Positions 22,601 to 35,998 of a stretch of DNA of 64,000 nt are shown in pieces. Source of the stretch: Allomyces arbusculus (Eukaryota; Blastocladiomycota; Blastocladiomycetes; Blastocladiales; Blastocladiaceae). The translations under genes and the position numbers were made by a program. The stretch covers positions 124,001 to 188,000 of the forward strand of contig JADHYV010000037.1 in the NCBI GenBank assembly GCA_027604705.1. Reading direction: 5' to 3'. How positions within the stretch are numbered: position 1 is the first letter of the stretch; each line of letters starts with the position of its first letter. The notes under the pieces were generated by a model that was given only the letters and a program-made list of their open reading frames with translations, was not told where the DNA came from and searched no databases.

Positions 22601-23560
22601 CATGTTCCGTCTGTCGTTTCTGAGCTCGGGCTCAGGCGAAAAGTACTCTTCTTGCCGTCCTCCCCCTGTTGCTGTCGCGTGTTGAGTGTGCCCCCGACGC
22701 TCTGGCCTGCACGCACTGATAGAAGTTGGAGCGCAGGGCGATCGAGCTCAAATATGACGAGTTTGAGCGGTTCATGGTTGATGGTGGTGGAGGAGGTGAC
22801 GAGTACAGCTCCGAGTAAGGAGGACGAGGAGCGCTGGGTAAGAGCGCCGCATGGATGTGTTGATGTGGTGCGAGCGCGGGAGCAGGAGCAAACGACGGCG
22901 GGTTCGGCAAAACGGCAGAGTCGAATCCGCGCGTGGGTGCCGGTACGCGCGGCGGCGGCACGCACATGGCTGGACAGCGTGCAGCAGTGGCGGGACAGCG
23001 GGCAGGACGCGGGGAGCGAGGAACGCGGCCGGGGGGATTTGGTCGCTTGCCATGATATGCGAAACCTGGAAGCCGATGCGGGCGTCGTGGGCGTGTTGGT
23101 CGCGGCCGGCAGCACAGCTGGAGGCACGGCCTTCGGCCCTGCACCACCGGCGTGGTGAGCGGACGGAGGGTGGCTCATTGCCGAATGTCGGCGTGGATAT
23201 TGGTGATTGCAGCTGCAGCGGAAGGCAACGGCCCGGCACCGGTGTCGACGTCGTCGACAACGATGTGCGGGCTGTGCGAGCATGCGAGGCCGATCAGATG
23301 CGACGCGTGCCGGCCCGCAACTCGGTTGTCGATCGGACCTGGCGCCGCAGAATTCATTTGGCAGCCGTGTTCTTGGCCGAGAGAAGGCATCAAATAGTTC
23401 ATCCACTGTCCGGTTTAGCTGACAGAGGCGGCGGTAGTGAGCATACAAGAAATGTATTGGCGCTCAACCATGGGAATCAAAGCATTATTCACATCACTCC
23501 ACGGCCAGACTCTCGACATCAATCACGGCGTATCGGTGCACAGCGGCCCCTCCCTCTTCC
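22601..23560. other. Intergenic, no supported gene
   Basis: Several long overlapping open frames on both strands (for example minus 22594-23448) translate to Arg/Ser/Ala-rich low-complexity sequence without motifs. I read these as chance frames in GC-rich DNA downstream of the P450 gene. Confidence 0.35.
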
Positions 23561-25557
23561 TCACGCGGCGTGCCTGCGGTGCAGCTGCACCTCGATGCCC
23601 TTGCTGTGCAGCGTCACGTCGCTCGGAATCATATCAGGCACGCCCTTGAGCGCGCTCGCGTTTCCGACCACGTCCCACTCGTACCGCAGCAGCATCATGG
23701 CCAGCACAACGCGCTGCTCGACGAGCGAAAACTGCATCCCGAGACAGATACGCTGGCCGCCGCCAAACGGCGCCCCTAATGATCGGCACGCACCATGTCA
23801 AATGGGATCTTGGCGACAAGCAACGTCCGCGATACGGGAAACGTACAAGTGTAATTATGAGCCGGCGGGTGCATCGCGACGGTGCCGTCCTTGCCCACCG
23901 TCGACGCCCATCGGTCGGGCTTGAATTCATCGGCGTCGGGCCCGTACATGGCCTTGTCGTGCTGCATCGCGTACGTGTCGACGGTAATTTTTGTCCCGAC
24001 TGGCAGCTTGGTCCCATCCGTGAGCGTCACGGGTGCCGTCGTGATGCGGCGTGGGAGTTTGGCAACGCTAAGAAAATGAGCGAAAGTGTATGAAAGTGGA
24101 TGTGATCAGTGGGCTGACGAAAATGACGGCTCTGCCAATTTCCCATGCGTGGCCGTACCTCGGGTAGAGCCGCATCGTCTCCTTGATGACAAAGTTGAGG
24201 TAAGTCATGGCGCGTTCCTGCTCGCTCGTCGGGTAGTCCATGTCGGCCGCGTCGCATGTCACCGCGTGTCGCGCTGCGTCCTCGCCAATGATCCGAATCA
24301 CCTCGGCGCGCGCCTTGGCCTGAACGTCCTTGTGCAGGCCCATGAGATAGATGGCAAAGCACAGCTCGTTGGCCGTCGTGTCATCTAGCCAGGGAAAGGC
24401 TTCTGGCGTCAGACTGTCGTCGAAAAGCAAGATGGTGAAGGACAACCAGCGTACGGCCGGCGAGGAAGAAAATGATTGTGTTGGCACGCAAGTCCTCGCG
24501 CGTAAAGTCGGACCCCTCGGCGGCCTCGATCATCATTTCGAGCAAGTCGCGGCGGTCGTTGCCCTCCCCGTCCGTGCCATCGCGCCCGAGTTTCCCTTGC
24601 GCCTTGAGGTGCGCCGTCTTGGTGTCGATCAGATCAAACACAAATTCGTTAAACCGCTCGATCATGCGCTTTATCTGCTGGCCCTTGGCCGACCGCTTGT
24701 ACCACGGGTTGAGGAGGTCGCGCAAGTTGACGACGTCCTTCATGATCGCATTGTAGAGAGCGACCATGTCGCCTTTCGGGTGCCGGATCGAGTCGAGGTT
24801 GGTTCCAAAGGCGGCGAGCGACAGCGCGTCGAGCGTCATGCGCTGCATCCAATCGGCCGGATCAATCGTCTCGCCCGCCGCGGTCATGGCGTCGAGCTCG
24901 GCAATCAGGTGCCGCGCAGGCTCGCCGAAAAACGACGTGGCCCAGCCGCGGCGGAACGCTGGGTTGACGACTTTGCGGTGGTGCTTCCACTCGGGCGTCT
25001 GGTCGAGATGGAGCGCGAACGGAGAGTGGATCAGATCAAGCCCACGCGCGACGAATCAAACCGAGACAACATGAACCGTGTACCGGCACGGAAAACACGT
25101 TGCGCCCGAGAAAAAGCGGCATAAACCCGAGCCCGTCGCTGACCACGTCCTTTTCAAACACCTCGGGCTGCGTGTAGAGCATCTTGATATCCTCGGGCCG
25201 CACCAGGTGCACGAGCCACCGCCCGAGCAGCCACGAGAGAAACACCTTCGGCGTGTCCTCCATCGACTTAATCGCGCCCTTGCGCAGCGCGTCCTTGCGC
25301 GTCAGATCGAGGAGTGCCGGCTTCCATTTCAGGAACCCGTCGCCGCTCACGAATGAGCGCAGGTAGGCGGTCATGGGCGCATGCGGCAGATGGCGTAGCG
25401 CGCGCGGCGGCACAACGAGATGGTAGGCGCGGCGTGCGGCCCAGATGGCCACGACGGCCGCAACGGCAGCGACAAGAAACTTGGGCTCCCGCGAGCGCGC
25501 CACGATGAGCTGAGCGAGCCAGGTCGCGCGACCTGCGAGGGTGGAGAGGATCGGCAT
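23561..25557 (-). CDS. Cytochrome P450 monooxygenase
   Basis: Membrane-anchored haem monooxygenase of unknown substrate. Five exons: 25557-25084, 24998-24455, 24384-24159, 24067-23847 and 23775-23561, with introns of 85, 70, 91 and 71 bp, giving 559 aa. An N-terminal anchor (FLVAAVAAVVAIWAARRAYH) precedes NVFSVP-TPEWKHHRKVVNPAF. Splicing rebuilds the I-helix FFLAGHDTTANEL, the K-helix ETMRLYP (ExxR), the region DADEFKPDRW, and the haem loop PFGGGQRICLG with the Cys ligand. All splice phases close without gaps, and every diagnostic P450 motif is intact. The layout is closest to the CYP4/CYP5xx style with a long N-terminal half; I cannot give a subfamily. Confidence 0.92.
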
Positions 25558-26276
25558 GGTGGTTGACGGCGTGGATCAGTTGCTGATGCGAGGCATGGGG
25601 AGGGGGTGGAGAAGAGGCAGCCACGTCCAATTTATGTCGACGGCGCAGTGATTGCGAAGGCGACGCGGTGGGCACCGCGTCTGACAGCAGAGCCGACGAT
25701 CCCGGTGACATCGGCGCGTCGTTCGTTGTGTCGTTGTGGTTCGCGCCGTGGTTCGCCATGGGTCCCTTGTGTCTCTTTGCGAGGCGGCGCGTGGACCGCC
25801 GGGACCGACGCTGCCGATCAGTGCTGCGCAGCCGGAAGCACACCGCCGGCTTTTCCGACACACTACACGTCGACCGACGGAGCAAGCCTGCCTCGGGCCA
25901 CAAATCGCGGTCACGTTCACCCTGCCGCATCACCCAGCCCACATAGGCTCGTCAGGCCGCTGATGCACCATGCCTTCCATTCGCGCCTGGCCTACGGGAT
26001 GGAAATCGGCCCACGGGATGGAAATCGGCCCACGTGGACGTTTCATGCCATCAACGCTCCGCCCTCAGCGACGGAGTCGCTCAATCCGTTCTCAAAGGCG
26101 TTTGCGCTGTGGGTCAGTACTGAGGTTCTCAAGCGCGGGAGCGAGATTAATTGGGCCGGTCGACCGATTCCAGCCCGCGTTTCAACTGACAGTCGAGTCT
26201 TCGCCAAATATATGATATGAAATGCGGACCAACAGATCCTGTTCCTTGCAACCAGATACACAGCACACACGCATCT
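25558..26276. other. Intergenic, P450 / VPS25
   Basis: Upstream region of the P450 gene and 3' flank of VPS25. No gene seen. It contains a perfect 19-bp tandem duplication at 25994-26031. Confidence 0.45.
25994..26031. repeat. Perfect 2 x 19-bp tandem repeat
   Basis: ACGGGATGGAAATCGGCCC occurs twice in direct succession. Exact identity suggests a recent slippage duplication. Confidence 0.9.
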
Positions 26277-27074
26277 CTACCCAATAATCTTGAACCCGAG
26301 CTCGTCCACATTCGACGACGGGTTGACCATGACGATCCGCCGCTGGTGGTCCAAGTGCGCGACCACCTTGGCAAACACGGCCTCATCCATGGCGTAAAAC
26401 TCTACGCGGGCATCGTCAGGACACACTCCACCCGAATTCCTCGATATATGGTCGCAATCACGTACCCTGGTCCGTGACATAGTCGCCAAGCCGCACCTCG
26501 TATCCCGTCACGACCGTGTTCGCAAACCCATTGTCCTTGGCCCACGCGACAAGCACGTCGCTCCATTCGCTGAGCGACTTCCAGTAGACGAACACGTGCG
26601 TCTTGCCCTTGGTCGTCCACTCGGCGAGGTCGGCCTTGACGAGCGCTGTCAGGAGTGTGTGCAGCATGTCGCGCGACACGCTTCCTATCCGACGCGACAG
26701 CGTGGTCAGACCGGTGCTGCTCGCTCATAAACATAACGAGCCTAGAGATCGTACGGTTTAAGGCGGCATTGCGAAACAGCGGCAGTTCCAAGGTTGGTGC
26801 GTCGACGCCGAGCCGATACAAACGATGGTACGCGCAGTAGGCGCGAATCAGGTCGACCCAGGCCGCGACCTGCTTGTCGCGCGACGGCGCGTGCGGTTGG
26901 AGGCTGTACTGGTAGAATTTCGCGAGCAGAATGGAAGTCGTTCAGGTCAATCGCTGCGTTCTGGTCCGTTTATGGCTTGGCCGTGCAAGGGTCGCGCACG
27001 GACGTGAAGAAGGGCGGGAACGAGTAGATGGGCGGGAACTCGAACGGCACGGGCGGCGCGTAGTTATTCGACAT
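26277..27074 (-). CDS. VPS25: ESCRT-II subunit VPS25
   Basis: Winged-helix subunit of ESCRT-II, which sorts ubiquitinated cargo into multivesicular bodies on endosomes and recruits ESCRT-III. Four exons: 27074-27000, 26908-26755, 26684-26466 and 26401-26277, with introns of 91, 70 and 64 bp, giving 190 aa (human 176). The N terminus FEFPPIYSFPPFFTS matches the family's PWQYRFPPFFT motif that binds VPS36/VPS22. It continues with SLQPHAPSRDKQVAAWVDLI, LPLFRNAALNRSVSRDMLHT, ADLAEWTTKGKTHVFVYWKS, and EFYAMDEAVFAKVVAHL. Every junction gives family-like sequence. Divergent from LIPT2 with 374 bp between starts. Confidence 0.93.
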
Positions 27075-27448
27075 GATGCTGGTGGTTGCGTGTGCTTGGA
27101 TAAATTTTGCTAGCCTTGCTCTAGCCTCGCATTTGAAGCAGCGACGCGTTGATGCACGTTGGAAGTTTGACGGCCAGCAGCAGCGATGGTCCGACCATCC
27201 AATCGTCTCTCCCAACCACCCCAACGCTCACGATGACGAATAGCCCCCTGCAAGGCCATGACCGCGTCCACGGCGAGCGACCACGATGATTGGCCAGCAC
27301 GCGATGGGTGCCGACGGTCGCGCCCGTCAAGAGTCGAGGCCCCAGCAAGAAACGCCATCACCGCACCATTTACAACAACAACCAGTTCGCTCCAGTGGAT
27401 CGGGCTTTCTTCCTGCACGACCGCCGCAACGACTTGACCAATACCACC
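27075..27448. promoter_or_regulatory. Divergent VPS25/LIPT2 spacer
   Basis: 374 bp between the two start codons; probably a shared promoter region. The LIPT2 frame is open back to 27290, but from 27290 to 27449 it lacks family resemblance. Confidence 0.4.
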
Positions 27449-28496
27449 ATGATGCGACCGCTCGCTGCATCCGTTCCGGGCATTGCCCGCGCTCATTTCG
27501 GGCGCGCCGTGCACTCGGAAGCGCCCCGCTCCACCTGCCGCCGCTCGCTCAGTTCGAGCAGCACCGCGCCGTCGTCGTCGTCAAGTACTTCCAGCTGCTC
27601 CGGCACCGCACCACGCCAATTTCTCTCCGGCCACACTCTCGCGTACAAGCGTCTCCCCGGGCACGTCCCGTACCAAGTGGGTCTGGCGCTGCAGCACGCG
27701 ACCGTCGATGCTAAACTGCGCGGCGAGGCGCCCAACGTCGTCTACCTGCTCGAGCACGCACCCGTCTATACGGCGGGCCGCCGAATCAAGGGCACCGATG
27801 CGACCGAGGGCGCACGTCTGCGCCGCGAGACGGGCGCCGAGTACTACGAGATTCAGCGTGGCGGGCAGACGACGTATCATGGACCCGGGCAGCTGGTGGG
27901 GTACCCCATTTTAGCGTTGAAGGAGCTGCAGGTGTGCTGAGCTATTTTCCCGATGAGCTCTACTGGACAACTATTACTGATGCAAAGCTGTTGCGCTTTG
28001 ACCAGCTCGGCGTCCGGTGCTACGTCAACTCGCTCGAGAACGCGCTCATCCACCTGTGCCGCACGCAGTACAGCCTCGCGGCTGGCACCAACGAGCACAC
28101 GGGCGTGTGGGTCGGCACCAACAAGGTGGCCGCGCTCGGTACGTTCATCCATCCCCGCTTGCTCCCCCACGCTATTCTCGCGACACTCGCGCTGACCGAC
28201 GGTCCGTTCCGCCAGGCGTCCACGTCTCGCGTTCCGTCACGCAGCACGGATTCGCCCTCAACGTCGACCCGGACTTGCGGTACTATGACCACATTGTGCC
28301 ATGCGGGATCACCGATATGGGCGTTACGTCGCTCGCCAAGGAGACGAGTAAACCTATCACGGTGGACGAGGCAGTCCCGAACCTGCTCAACAGTTTCGCA
28401 TCGGTCTGGGGCAACCAGTGGGTGCGGCTCGAGGAGATGAACCCCGAGTGGAACGCGCGGGTGGAGGAGATGTTGGCCGTCAAGGATAGTGCGTGA
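27449..28496 (+). CDS. LIPT2: Lipoyl(octanoyl) transferase, mitochondrial
   Basis: Transfers octanoate from acyl-carrier protein to lipoyl domains (first GcvH) in mitochondria, the first committed step of lipoate synthesis (bacterial LipB). Three exons: 27449-27931, 28006-28138 and 28216-28496, with introns of 74 and 77 bp, giving 298 aa. A Ser/Arg-rich presequence precedes the core. LipB signatures are [19 protein letters not shown], the NKVAALG loop carrying the catalytic Lys, [21 protein letters not shown] with the catalytic Cys, and ITDMGVTSL. Adjacent ATGs at 27449 and 27452 follow an ACCACC context. Its stop is only 35 bp from that of TMEM19 on the other strand, so the two 3' UTRs must overlap. 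Confidence 0.95.
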
Positions 28497-28531
28497 GGTT
28501 CGATCAAATATATATTCCATCATTGCCTGAT

Positions 28532-29777
28532 TTACCACGCCCACCGCGTCCCGACCCACGCGGCGATCCCGGCCGTTCCCAAACTCGCGACAAAGTTGAC
28601 CGCGTCGTTGTTAAGCACAGCCCATCGGCCTGCGGGCCCCGCGACTCGGACCGCGCCGTTGCCTGCGCGCTTGCGGATCTGCTTGGTGTCTGGGTCGCAC
28701 CAGGTGGCCTGCAGCGTCGCCCCAAGGATCGAGTCCACCTACACCACGACAAAATCAGCGAACCGCCAAACCGGATCAAAATTAGAAAGGGAGGCGTACC
28801 ATCGACCCGAGCAATCCAAACGCGCCGCCCATGGCCACGAGCTGCCACGCGGGGACCGCATGCACCCACATCGTCCCCGGTGCGAACCACGCGACGATCG
28901 CGGCGGTCGCGCCGACGACGGCGCCGCCCAGGAATGAAGCCGCAGTACCAGCGGGCGTGATCCCGCCGTTCGTTCCGGGAGGGACCTGCACAGACACAGC
29001 AGGTCAGAACAGGAAATAGCATCGCGTATTGTGGAAAGCGAAACGTACTCGCCGCCACGTCGTGATGAGCACGGGCGCGCGCGACCACCCAGCAAGCGCT
29101 GTGCCCAGCTCGCTCGCAAAGGTGTCGCCAGCACAGCACGCGTAGTGGCTAAATACCAGGTGGGAAAGCGTTAGACTGGATGCGGCAACAATTCGGTGCA
29201 GTATCCGTACCCGAGGATGGCGAGCGTGAGTGCGCGATCAAACAGGGCCGCATGGGCGCCGGAAACGCGTCCATCAGCCGCGGCAACGAGCACGAAATGG
29301 TGCAGCGACGTTGCCAGCGTGCCCGTGAGCCCGTTGCACAGCACCTGCACGGCGTTACGGTTCCCGGCTAAAGGAGCGTGTAGGTAAGCGACGAAATAGG
29401 TCGGCCAAGGTCCAAATATGCGACCAAGAGCATACCTTCGTGGTACTCTTCCTCAATCTGCGCCTTGCGCCGCTTGCCGACCTGCAGAGGCACGAGCCGA
29501 CGTGCCCATGGACCAGCACATGTCAGGAACCACGAATCGCAGCGTGCTGAACCATCGTGCGTATCAAACGCATCTATTTTCATGAACCGACCTTGGTGAC
29601 GCGACTGCCGGCCAAATAAAACGCGATCAAGACGGCCGGGAACACGGGGTCTGGGTGCACCATGGTCGCGAACCCGACTGTCGCCGCGGCGACGGCGCCG
29701 GACCCGCTCAAGGATTTCTTGTGCCAACCATGCGTGGCAAGAATGAGCGCGGAAAGGGTTGCTGGGACTGGGTGCAT
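28532..29777 (-). CDS. TMEM19: TMEM19 / DUF92 family integral membrane protein
   Basis: Polytopic membrane protein of the DUF92 family; plant relatives (VTE6) act as phytyl-phosphate kinases, but the fungal role is unknown. Six exons: 29777-29592, 29481-29436, 29367-29211, 29148-29049, 28985-28800 and 28738-28532, with introns of 61-110 bp, giving 293 aa (human 336). Motifs in order are GWHKKSLSGSGAVAA, RKAQIEEEYHEAGNRNAVQV, LCNG, ACCAGDTFASELG, LITTWRRVPPGTNGGITPAG, FGLLGSMVDSILGATLQ, and LNNDAVNFVASLG. Each splice falls inside a conserved block, and the phases close. The start at 29777 is the first ATG in frame; a further upstream exon cannot be excluded. Convergent with LIPT2. Confidence 0.9.
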
Positions 29778-29855
29778 GTGCGGAGCGAAAATATGGAACA
29801 AAACGAATGGATCCAGAACGGAAATCGAACACCAAAGGGAGCTGGGTGACTTTGA

Positions 29856-29927
29856 TAGCGTCTGTAGGTTTCGATCCTACGACCTCAGGGTTATGAGCCC
29901 TGCGCGCTTCCTCTGCGCCAAGACGCT
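29856..29927 (-). tRNA. tRNA-Met (CAT), elongator type
   Basis: Cloverleaf on the minus strand. The acceptor AGCGTCT pairs with AGACGCT, the D arm is GCGC/GCGC, the anticodon stem CAGGG/CCCTG encloses CTCATAA, and the T arm is GTAGG/CCTAC with loop ATCGAAA. Discriminator A. No intron. The anticodon is CAT, and the acceptor stem begins A-T, unlike most fungal initiator tRNAs only in detail, so the elongator call is likely rather than certain. Confidence 0.93.
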
Positions 29928-30409
29928 GACGTAATCGTGCATATCATTGTAATTGGCGCAAAGCGTCATTGTCACGTGAATTAACGTGAAACTCACGCCT
30001 TGTGCAAGTCTTTTTGACCAGCTGTCTAGCTTTGTTCACCAGTGTCACCACCAAAACGAATGCACACGCACCCGGCTGGCACTACACCAATCTGTCTGTC
30101 GACCTGACGCAAGCACAACTGAGAAGCGACAACGATAATCCACACGCAATGACATTTGAATTTCCCGTTTTGGTTATCCCCCGCCGAACGCACCGAAGGC
30201 GCGCCAGCGAAAGCCCAAAACCAAAGCTCCTCAATGCCATCCGTCAACAAACCAATGAAGCACAAGACGACGACGACGATGACGACAAACGAAACTGCGA
30301 CCGACCGGCCGACCCACCACCGTGCAAGCGATGACGAGCACAATCGCATCGACCGAGCCTCACGGACGAGCGACACGAACGCGATAAGGCGCAAACCATG
30401 ACGAGCACC
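29928..30409. other. Intergenic, tRNA-Met / alpha-tubulin 3' flank
   Basis: No gene seen. GAC-rich run near 30263-30290. Confidence 0.45.
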
Positions 30410-32481
<2,072 letters not shown>

Positions 32482-35425
32482 TCACTTGCGTCCCTTGCGG
32501 CCCCCGCGCCCGGCCCCCTTGCGCGGCCCGCCCATGTACTGCCCGTGCTGCGGCATCCCCGTGGGCACCGGCACCGGCCCAGTCGGCACGCCGGAAAGCG
32601 GCATCGCGCCGGGCACCGCATTCGGGATCGGCGCGGGCACACCCACCGGCGCGGCCGCGGGGATCGGCGCCGGAACTGTGACGGCCTTGGGAGCCGCCGC
32701 CGCGGCAGGCACGGGCACTGGCGCAAGCTCGCTCGCTGGCGGCGCAACACTCGCCGGCTCGGTCGCGACCAGCACCGCACGCTCGGTGACACTCGCTGTC
32801 ACACCATTTCCCACGGCCACCGGCGCGGCTCCACGCCACACGGGCGCGACCCACGCGGCCGCCGCCTCAAACTGGTGTGCGATCGGGTCCGGCAGCAACC
32901 CCGCGCGCTGCAGGTGCTTGACCAAGCTCACGACCGAGTCCAAGAACGCGCGGAACCGGTCCAGTTCATGCGCAACGTCGGCGACCGACGCGCACTTGTG
33001 CCCCGCGAGCGTCTGCGCGCGTGCCGGTTCGGTCCCCTGCGCAACGGTCACTAAAAACTCGCGCACGAGCACGCCCATCGCCGCCGACTTGGCGCCCGCG
33101 CCGCCCTTGATGCACGCGAACGGCAGCCCGAGCGAGAGGGACGCCAGGTCGCCCGACGCCGTGTGGAGGGCCAGGGATTCGGCGAGCGTGCGCAATGTGC
33201 GCGTCGTGAGTTTCATAAATGACGCACACACGAGCAGGTCTCGGTTCAGCGCGCCCTGCCACGGCTGCGGCTTGCACGCCGGTTCCAGGCAGCACGCGAC
33301 ACGGCAGAGCAGCAGAACGTGCGCGCGCACTTGCGCGTCGGTGATCGGATCGGCGTGGTAGGCCTTGGAGTAGGGCTGGTCGTGGAAGACGCCGAGACGC
33401 AGCATCTCGGCCGCGACAAACAAGTCGTCGTGGAAGGTTGTCCCGGCACCGCGCACGTCGTGCGGGCGTGTCGCGCTCACCAGGTAGGCGCGGCCCGAGG
33501 CCGTCGGGCGGTGGCTCGCGTCGAGGTACCTGTGATGAGAGTTGGAGGTCAGAGGAGATTTGCGACTTGGCGGGTGGGGACGAATGCAAAGTGGAATTGT
33601 ACCCGCAGAGCTCCAAGATTCGGCAGTGCACGTCAGCTAGTACATGCGTGGGCGTCATGTTCTGGTCGGTCGAAAACGGGAAACGTCAGCGACAAGTTCC
33701 AGGCATTCAAAGCAAAACTGACCGTACCGTGGGAGTCGCCCCAACCGTCGCCGCGACCTGCTCGGGCGTCGCCTGCGCGACCGCGCGCAAGCACGCGACA
33801 AAATCAATCTTGGACCCCGGCTCGAGCCCCGGCAACTTCTCCACACACCAGCGCAAACTCGACGCCGTCGCGTCCGGGACAATCGGGTGCTCGACGTTTG
33901 GCTGGTTCCAATACACCGCCGCCATGCGCCGTCCTCGGAGCGCCGGCGGCAACTCCTTGTTGACCACATCGGCCGTCCACGCGCGTACGCGCAACAGCGA
34001 CGCGAGCATGTTCTGGTACTCGATCGTCTCGCCGTTGCACATGGGCGAGAATTCCGGCACGGTGCCCGTGAGCACTGGCTGCAAGAGTGGCGGCGAGACA
34101 AGGCATTGCGTGAGCGCCCAGTAGACGCGGTCGGGCAAGCGGGGGCCAAACACGTCGTGTAAGTCGCTCGGTGCCTGCGGCTTGTTGAGCGGCTCGACGG
34201 TGCCGTTGGTCGTGAGGATCAAGTGGTGCTTGATTGCGCACCGCACGCGGCTGTACTGCTCGAGGTAGCTTGGCTTGTCCTAAAGTGGAGACGCCGTGGT
34301 CAGAGACATTGGAAAACACCGCCATCCCTTGCCAAATACACGCACGCGCTGGTCGCCAATGTTGTGGATCAAGTTCACGCCCGTGTGCACGTGCCGGAAC
34401 AGCTCCGTCAGCATCACCCAGTTGAACGGCACCGACGGGTCGTTGGTCAGCGGCTTGTACGTGTTGATCCAGTCAAACCCGGCCAAGATGCAGCAGTCGA
34501 GAAACTGGTCCTTGGAGAGACCAATCTTGGCCGCAACCTGATTCTTGTCGACCCACGTAAACGAGTTCCTCTACACGAATCAACAAACCCGCCGTCAGGA
34601 ACCGTCCTCAACCACATCCTCACCCCAAACGACATCGAAAAACGTACGTCTTGGTCGATCCCCGTAATCACGCGGTCCACATCAAACATGAGTAAGTCCG
34701 ACCCAGCGTAGACGGCATGCACGAGCTGCATCGGGTGGTTGACCATGTACGTCAACTGACCCCACGACGAGTACGGCGCGCGCAAGTACTCGACGCCCTG
34801 CTCATGCAGTTTCTGCATCAGGTACGGGAACACGTCGCTGAGCGGCGGCGCCGCCGTGGCCCACATGCCGAGCGCCGAATTCGTTTGCCCGAGCGCATAC
34901 TTCTCCCACGCGGCCTGCCGCTTGCCGATGCGCGTTTCTTCGCCCGTGAAGGGACGGTCGCGGCGCAGGTTGAGCCCGGGGAACACGAACACGGGCTGGA
35001 TGCGATGTGTGCTACTCGGGAAGAGGAGGTGAGCGCTTGAAGAGAAGTAGAGCAGGAGGACCGTCGAGCGGACGTACCGGAACCACTGCAGCTCCGTGTC
35101 GATCATAGGCCCGAGATGGAACGGGATCGTCGCGCCAAGCCCCGTGAGGGCATTGTCGCGCAGCGTCTGGATCAGCTTGCGCAGCCAAGTATTCGCATCG
35201 ATCCCGAGCCGAGTACCGGCGAGCGAGGACGCCGACTCGGTCTGGATCAGACTGCGCTCGTTCAAGAGGTCTAACGTCGCGACGCGCGGACCGGTACCAG
35301 TCAATCAACTGTTCGTTCTTGGGTCCCACACGGTCGGTGGTCAAGACACGACACGGCAAGTTCACCGGCGGGTGGCCGTGCATCGACCGCACGAGCAACA
35401 TACGGTCCAGGAGGCGAACAGGCAT
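32482..35425 (-). CDS. MKT1: MKT1-like XPG-fold post-transcriptional regulator
   Basis: Homolog of yeast Mkt1, which works with Pbp1 on polysomes to control translation and stability of some mRNAs, including those for mitochondrial proteins. Seven exons: 35425-35404, 35270-35078, 35011-34648, 34570-34346, 34279-33728, 33661-33603 and 33529-32482, giving 820 aa (yeast 830). The first exon is only 22 nt (MPVRLLD plus one base) before a GTATGT donor. XPG-N is seen as LGIDANTWLRKL and PVFVFPGLNL. XPG-I holds APYSSWGQLTYMVNHPMQLV and GSDLLMFDVDRVITGIDQD. The Mkt1-specific region has LHDVFGPRLPDRVYWAL and VPEFSPMCNGETIEYQNMLA. The end is Pro/Ala-rich and finishes with an RGG-like GPRKGAGRGGRKGRK, a possible RNA-binding tail. 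Acidic nuclease residues are not clearly retained, as in Mkt1. Confidence 0.9.
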
Positions 35426-35784
35426 GGTGGTTGTGGTTGATAATATCTGATGCTGGACCGTGGCGACGCGGGCGAATTCGTCGTCGAGTGCGCTCGGGAC
35501 CGCAGTGTCGTTCAGCAGGTTGGACAGTTGGTCGCGGGTGGGCGGGTGATCGTGCTCGCCAGATCGTCAGCACGAGCGCGCGGTTCTTGGGCAGTTGTCT
35601 TGGTCGCAGGGGGCGAAGGGACGACGAGATGGTTGCTCGCGAGCAGAACGAGAGAGACGGATGGGAGTGGTTGCAGACAGTCACAAAAATACTTGATCGA
35701 CGGCCAAACCGACAAAAGCGATCGCCACAATCCAAGACGAATCCGGTCTTACGAACATGTTCTGTTTTATGGCGTTAAAGATAC

Positions 35785-35857
35785 GTTCTCTTAGTCTAGT
35801 GGTTACGACGTCTCGCTTACACCGAGAAGGTCGCCAGTTCGAACCTGGCAGGGAACA
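35785..35857 (+). tRNA. tRNA-Val (TAC)
   Basis: Acceptor GTTCTCT pairs with AGGGAAC (one G-U). D-loop with TAGTCTAGTGGTTA, anticodon stem TCTCG/CGAGA enclosing CTTACAC, T arm GCCAG-TTCGAAC-CTGGC, discriminator A. B-box GGTTCGAA-like element is intact. No intron. Confidence 0.95.
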
Positions 35858-35998
35858 TTCAACCATTGAACGGTCTCTAAAATGGAAGCGATGGGGCTAT
35901 GTGTCTGAGGATCTCTGCGGTTTTTTAGCAGTCCATTTGGTCTGAAAATAGGCCTTGCTTGAGACTCTCAAGACTCTCGAGACTCCGTCCTAATAAAT

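Noticed and set aside
22851-23924. Plus-strand open frame of 357 codons upstream of and into the P450 3' end
   Set aside because: It overlaps real P450 exons on the other strand, is low-complexity elsewhere, and has no motif.
35271-35403. Shorter 61-bp first intron in MKT1
   Set aside because: The GTATGT donor at 35403 gives MPVRLLDHLLNERSLIQ, matching the Mkt1 N terminus better and in phase.
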